64,000 nt of DNA from the NCBI GenBank assembly GCA_002869615.1, contig PKUH01000015.1:20621-84620 (forward strand). Reading direction: 5' to 3'. This DNA is from Desulfuromonas sp. Lineage in GTDB: Bacteria; Desulfobacterota; Desulfuromonadia; Desulfuromonadales; UBA2294. This document shows positions 60,367-64,000 of this stretch, piece by piece. Under the pieces are notes generated by a model. That model saw only the letters and a program-made list of their open reading frames with translations, did not search any database and was not told the origin of the DNA. A program made the position numbers and the translations under genes. Within the stretch, counting starts at the first letter, position 1; the number at the start of each line of letters is the position of its first letter.

Positions 60367-60550
60367 ACCGCAAGTATTGAGATTTGATCTGACTGACAGT
60401 GTCCAAGTTTTCTTCGGTCAGCACCTTATTAAATATCCTTAGATAATTTGAGAAAGAGTTGCGGGAGGATTTACAAGAAGATATTACCAGTTTCAGAGTA
60501 AGTTCTCATTTGTCGTGACATTTAGGAAATAATAAACAACCTGAATACAA

Positions 60551-60579
60551 TTGACATCTCGACGTTGATTTCGTATATT
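60551..60579 (+). promoter_or_regulatory. strong sigma-70 promoter with no coding gene downstream
   Basis: TTGACA (60551-60556), a 17-base spacer and TATATT (60574-60579), one of the closest consensus matches in the window. A terminator follows within 60 bases. Confidence 0.6.
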
Positions 60580-60585
60580 CATTAC

Positions 60586-60648
60586 AAGGACTGGGGATTC
60601 CCGGTCGACAGTTGGCCTCAGCGGATACGTTGGGGCCTTTTGTTTTTT
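60586..60648 (+). ncRNA. candidate small RNA of about 60 bases
   Basis: Transcription from the promoter at 60551 should begin near 60586 and stop at the hairpin GGCCTCA (60614-60620)/TGGGGCC (60631-60637) followed by TTTTGTTTTTT. The predicted transcript includes a small GGGATTCCC palindrome. It has no reading frame with a ribosome site. It runs into the 3' end of a minus-strand remnant gene. No known RNA family was recognised. Confidence 0.45.
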
Positions 60649-61084
60649 ATGGGAAGCTCTTCAATCCCCACCCGTCAACTTGCCCCTTGCTATTTCGATA
60701 AAATTTATCCTCAATAACATCATATGCTTGGTTTGGCTGATCTGGTCGCAATGTTTTTAACCCTACAGGCCTTGCGATCAAATCTGCCATCTGCAATCCG
60801 GCGGAGTTACTTTGCTTATCGGCAAACACCACCTCAAAGGGTAAGACTTCCCTAAGGTAGTTGCTGCCGTCACAAACTCGACGAAACTCCAACTCAAGTT
60901 CAGAATCTTCCTGTTTCCCTCTCTTTTCAACAACAATATGAGTTTTAGCTCCAATATCACGAAGATAATAATAGATACGCTCTAAGCCAAAACCTAAAGC
61001 TAGGTGGTAAGGGTTTTCAGGGTTTGAATATTTTTCTCTTAATGCCTCTTTTCGAATTGTTGTGTCAATGAATGATTTGAGCAC
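60647..61084 (-). pseudogene. 5'-truncated DUF3800 gene
   Basis: 145 codons corresponding to the C-terminal part of DUF3800 proteins: LALGFGLERIYYYLRDIGAK, VEKRGKQEDSELELEFRRV, the conserved SAGLQMADLIARPVGLK and YDVIEDKFYRNSKGQVDGWG. The N-terminal segment with the family's first acidic residues (usually FIDESG) is missing, and a stop codon lies 12 bases ahead of the only possible (GTG) start. Base composition is more A/T-rich than its neighbours. DUF3800 proteins have an RNase H-like fold and belong to mobile or defence islands, so this is probably a decayed remnant. Confidence 0.7.
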
Positions 61085-61748
61085 ATTCTCATGTTAAATC
61101 TTACAGCTACTAAGGGAGTGCGTTGTGGAAAAGTGGATGATTCCTACAAACCCTGATAAACAAAAAAAGCCCCACAGTCAGGAGGGTGAACTGTGGGGCA
61201 AGGGGTTTTGGGTTATTCTTTTAGGAGGAAGAAGTATGTCTCTTGGTATATATATTACTAAAATGGTCAGGTATGTCAAGAAATTAAATGCGCCATCATT
61301 CCTCATGTGCCCATTTTTGTTTGGATAAAAGATCCTCTTAAATAGCTCTATCCAATAAGAAGCAGTTTTTTCTCTCGGGACTCCTGCAATATGGGAAAGC
61401 CGAACTCATCCTGACAGTGGCAATAAAAAAGAAACCTCTTACTGGTGTTCGATATCACTAGACCATTACAACAATATCAATCTTGCGCAGAATCGGTGAC
61501 AGGTAAAGTTACCCGTCACATTTAACTTCGCGGATTTTTTGGCTTCTTCAAATTAGCCGACTGGCAAAACCATTCTGGCAGGCTGAAAATCAAGACATGA
61601 CACAGTCCGGTAGCGCACCTGCGTATTTTATAACTTACGAGGAACTTGTACGATTACTCTTCAGCATAATTATCTATTTGCTTCTGAAACGTATGAAGTG
61701 TATTTTCTTGGCGGAATTCGAAAACGAAGAAATCTGGAGAAACCGATC
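61085..61748. other. A/T-rich gene-poor stretch with one possible 30-residue ORF
   Basis: No normal gene was found. One plus-strand frame, 61236-61328 (30 residues, MSLGIYITKMVRYVKKLN...), has a very strong ribosome site (TTAGGAGGAAGAAGT) but an unremarkable sequence. A hairpin near 61495-61520 (GTGACAGGTAA/TTACCCGTCAC) precedes a T-run. Low GC and the adjoining DUF3800 remnant suggest foreign, decayed DNA. Confidence 0.4.
61169..61199 (-). terminator. hairpin with T-run on the minus strand
   Basis: GCCCCACAG and CTGTGGGGC form a perfect 9-bp stem around a 13-base loop (TCAGGAGGGTGAA). On the minus strand it is followed by TTTTTTT, a good terminator. On the plus strand its loop carries AGGAGG, 24 bases before the real AGGAGG of the 30-residue ORF, so it could instead be part of a structured leader. 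Confidence 0.5.
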
Positions 61749-62180
61749 ATGTCAATACAACGTCATTGTTTCATTCTACTCTCTGCAATCCTGCTGATTC
61801 CTGGTATGACTTTAGCCACCGGCAGCAGTTACAACTACATCAGCCCTGCAGACCTTGAATCCCGCATTAAAACCAATCAGCCGACCAATCTTATCGACAT
61901 CCAAGTAGAAGATGAATTTTCACAGCATCACATCAAAGGCGCGATTCCGACGTATGCCTACCCTGTGAAGAATGATGCTGACCGCTCTAAACTTGATACC
62001 GTCATTGAACAAGTCAATGCCAACTCTGATCCGGTTGTGATCGTCTGTCCAAGAGGCGGTGGTGGCGCAAAACGCACCTATGACTACCTGCTGGAACAAA
62101 GCATTCCTGCCGAACGTTTACTGATATTGGAAAAGGGCCAAAGCGGCTGGGTCAACAGATCACTCCTCGAAAGCAAGTAA
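61749..62180 (+). CDS. exported rhodanese-like protein
   Basis: 143-residue protein with a signal peptide (ILLSAILLIPGMTLA) and a single rhodanese domain: YISPADLESRIKTNQPTNLI, DEFSQHHIKGAIPTYAYPV and the active-site loop VIVCPRGGGGAKRTYDYL with the catalytic Cys. Periplasmic single-domain rhodaneses handle sulfane sulfur or act in redox sensing. ATG 61749 has TGGAGA ahead and gives the signal peptide. It is an isolated gene; a REP-like repeat lies after its stop. Confidence 0.87.
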   Translation: MSIQRHCFILLSAILLIPGMTLATGSSYNYISPADLESRIKTNQPTNLIDIQVEDEFSQHHIKGAIPTYAYPVKNDADRSKLDTVIEQVNANSDPVVIVCPRGGGGAKRTYDYLLEQSIPAERLLILEKGQSGWVNRSLLESK

Positions 62181-62192
62181 AGCATCCTTCCA

Positions 62193-62252
62193 GGGTCAGG
62201 TCGCAACAATTGAAGGAACCATGCGTTCTTGTCAAAGATTGAGACCTGACCC
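62193..62252. repeat. REP-like inverted repeat
   Basis: GGGTCAGGTC (62193-62202) and GACCTGACCC (62243-62252) are perfect inverted arms, 40 bases apart, with ACAATTG/CAAAGATTG similarity inside. It belongs to the same general class as the element at 38465 but has a different sequence. Confidence 0.65.
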
Positions 62253-62454
62253 CTTAAGACACATCTCAATAGCAACTCCAGGCAAAGATCCCGCCAGACC
62301 AGAATACCTGGCTGAGTGTGCCATGGCACACTGCAGTGACGGCAGTGTCACATCTCCAGTTCTTCATTTCTGCCAAAAATCGTCCAACATGTAACATTAG
62401 TGGTATTTAATGTAATATATTGACACATTATTTGCCGAAAAACCCCGGAAAATA

Positions 62455-62472
62455 TTGGCACACAAAATGCTG
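62455..62472 (+). promoter_or_regulatory. sigma-54 (-24/-12) promoter of the chemoreceptor gene
   Basis: TTGGCACACAAAATGCT shows GG at 62457-62458 and GC at 62469-62470 separated by exactly 10 bases, and the TGGCAC box is perfect. It lies about 70 bases ahead of the start codon. RpoN control would need an enhancer-binding activator not found in this window. Confidence 0.65.
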
Positions 62473-62542
62473 TAGTTTAACAATTATCATTTAAACTTCT
62501 CGCACCGGCATTCGCTAATTATTTAAAGTAAAGGAGTTGGTT

Positions 62543-64000
62543 ATGAAGATTTTTGCAAAACTAACAGGGGCATTTTCCATCGTCGCAGTCATCTGCGCAA
62601 TCGTTGGAATCATCGGCTGGTATGGAATTGTCAACACCGAAAGCAGCCTCGAAGATGTCGGCGGCAATCACCTCCCGGCCATCCAGGGGCTTGGTCTGAT
62701 CATGGAAGGTCTCAACTCCCTCAAATCAGCCGAGCGGACGATGATAAATCCCGGCATTTTATACAACGACAGACTGCATGAAGTTAATAATCTAAAAAAA
62801 CGTTTCGACATCCTGCAGTCCGGGCTTAACATGTACGAAAACACTGAAAAAGAAAAGGAAGAGACTGTTGCCTGGAACAAGGCGCAAGAAGCGCTTGACA
62901 ACTGGAACGCTGAACACAAGAAGCTGGTCAACCTGGCGGAAACGGTGAAAATCGATGATATCGAATCGGTGAATGCAATATTGCTGAAACGGGAAATCGA
63001 TCACCTGAACTGGGTCAGAGACCTCGAATATGCCGTAATGGCAAATGAAGGATTTACCGGACAGCTCGACCCAAGCCAGTGTAAACTCGGCCAGTGGCTC
63101 AGTCAGTTTTCATCACAAGACACAACTCTCCTTGGTAAACTTGCCGCGTTTACTACGCCGCATAAGCACCTGCACGATCTCGGTCAGAAAATAAATGGAT
63201 ATATTCGCAGCAACAATAACGCAAAGGCCGAGCAAACCCTGAGCAATGAAGTTTTACCCACCCTCTCGACAATCCAGACTATTTTCACTGATAATCAACG
63301 ATATGTTCAAAGCCAATCGGCAAAACTTGACGCGGCCAAGGACATTGCCTTCGGCTCGGAGAGAGCTGCCTTCGGCGCAACAATGGCAGCCTTTGACGAG
63401 CTTTATGAACTGGCCCGCAAATTTGCCGATGAGCGCCGCGAGAGCGCTGCCAGCGCTGCCGGCACCAGCAAGGCAATGGCCCTGATCTCGGTCATCCTGG
63501 GTGCTGCTGTTGCCTTGACATTCGGATTCTTCATATCCAAAGGCATCGCCAACCCGATGAATCGGGGTGTCGCCTTTGCAGAACAGATCGCCCTTGGCGA
63601 TTTCAGCAGCCGCCTCCGACTGGAGCGAAAAGACGAGATCGGGCAATTATCCGAAGCGCTGGATAATATGGCAGACAGCCTGAACCAGTCAGCAGAAGTC
63701 GCCGACCGGATCGCCGCCGGCGATCTGACCATAAATATCAAACCGGCATCGGAAAAGGATCGGCTCGGGACGGCGTTGAAAAACATGGCTGACAACCTGA
63801 CCGATGTGATCAACAACGTCCGCCTGTCGTCCGACAACGTCGCCAGCGGCGCCCAGGCGATGAGCGCCTCGAGTGAGGAGATGTCGCAGGGTGCCAGCGA
63901 GCAGGCCGCTTCGGCCGAAGAGGCCTCCTCTTCGATCGAGCAGATGACCGCCAATATCCGGCAGAACGCCGATAACGCCCTTGAGACCGAAAAAATCGCG
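62543..64000 (+). CDS. methyl-accepting chemotaxis protein (partial, runs off the window)
   Basis: The first 486 residues of a chemoreceptor; the frame is open to the last base. An N-terminal membrane helix (SIVAVICAIVGIIGWYGIV), a helical periplasmic sensor domain (35-300), a second helix (MALISVILGAAVALTFGFFI), a HAMP segment (ANPMNRGVAFAEQIALGDFS) and the start of the MCP signalling coil (MSASSEEMSQGASEQAASAE) are visible. Inside the sensor, HLNWVRDLEYAV, CKLGQWLSQF and PHKHLHDLG resemble a zinc-binding CZB-type His/Cys set. The ribosome site AAAGGAG is 8 bases ahead. A sigma-54 promoter precedes it. Confidence 0.93.
   Translation, partial: MKIFAKLTGAFSIVAVICAIVGIIGWYGIVNTESSLEDVGGNHLPAIQGLGLIMEGLNSLKSAERTMINPGILYNDRLHEVNNLKKRFDILQSGLNMYENTEKEKEETVAWNKAQEALDNWNAEHKKLVNLAETVKIDDIESVNAILLKREIDHLNWVRDLEYAVMANEGFTGQLDPSQCKLGQWLSQFSSQDTTLLGKLAAFTTPHKHLHDLGQKINGYIRSNNNAKAEQTLSNEVLPTLSTIQTIFTDNQRYVQSQSAKLDAAKDIAFGSERAAFGATMAAFDELYELARKFADERRESAASAAGTSKAMALISVILGAAVALTFGFFISKGIANPMNRGVAFAEQIALGDFSSRLRLERKDEIGQLSEALDNMADSLNQSAEVADRIAAGDLTINIKPASEKDRLGTALKNMADNLTDVINNVRLSSDNVASGAQAMSASSEEMSQGASEQAASAEEASSSIEQMTANIRQNADNALETEKIA

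Overview
The window looks like a chromosomal segment of a GC-moderate, anaerobic, Gram-negative bacterium, most likely a Desulfuromonadia (Geobacter/Desulfuromonas-type) deltaproteobacterium. This is inference from content: an hgcA-hgcB pair (known mainly from anaerobes), a copper/silver-type RND efflux operon, many c-di-GMP and two-component proteins, TolC/CusB outer-membrane export, NapH-like iron-sulfur proteins and abundant REP-like repeats. No rRNA, tRNA, CRISPR array, prophage or intact insertion sequence was seen.

Layout. 0-5 kb: two tandem FKBP-type isomerases, then a NarX-like kinase with two NarL-type regulators, one of which lacks the phospho-acceptor Asp. 5-7.4 kb: an orphan ovothiol-type methyltransferase and a yggT/divIVA/yggU operon. 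7.5-10.2 kb: DAHP synthase followed at once by hgcA and hgcB, the mercury-methylation genes. hgcA has an in-frame TGA at codon 16 followed by a SECIS-like hairpin, so it may encode a selenoprotein. 10.2-16 kb: a P-loop NTPase/degenerate ABC exporter/alpha-beta hydrolase cassette, a secreted repeat protein, a small HTH protein and a response-regulator diguanylate cyclase.

16.0-31 kb (minus strand): an uninterrupted 13-gene operon of envelope proteins. In transcription order it holds a beta-helix/PQQ-propeller lipoprotein, a membrane spermidine-synthase-like protein, alternating carboxypeptidase-regulatory-like and NosD-like beta-helix proteins, DUF3467, a beta-helix lipoprotein, a short OpuAC-like binding protein, DUF362, a NapH-like ferredoxin and DUF3047. 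At its head lies an 18-residue peptide gene with a strong ribosome site and a hairpin behind it, and before that a secreted FG-GAP/VCBS propeller protein. I regard this as the best candidate for an undescribed multi-gene system.

33-43 kb: a YraQ/ArsP-type permease with an FmdE-like protein, a pseudo-AAA protein lacking the Walker A lysine, glycerol kinase with an odd phosphate loop, two lipoproteins, and a TPP-riboswitch-controlled thiazole operon (thiF fusion, thiS, thiG, thiH, tenI-like). 43-49.8 kb: small secreted protein, FmdB zinc ribbon, SLC13/TrkA-C transporter, a PAS-GGDEF-EAL protein with a degenerate EAL domain, and about 1.3 kb of gene-free tandemly duplicated structured sequence. 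49.8-56.4 kb (minus): cusC-cusB-cusA plus a His/Met-rich periplasmic protein. 56.6-64 kb: radical SAM, rhomboid-TPR, FAH-family and spermidine-synthase-like genes, a candidate small RNA, a truncated DUF3800 gene, a rhodanese, and a chemoreceptor with a sigma-54 promoter that runs off the right edge.
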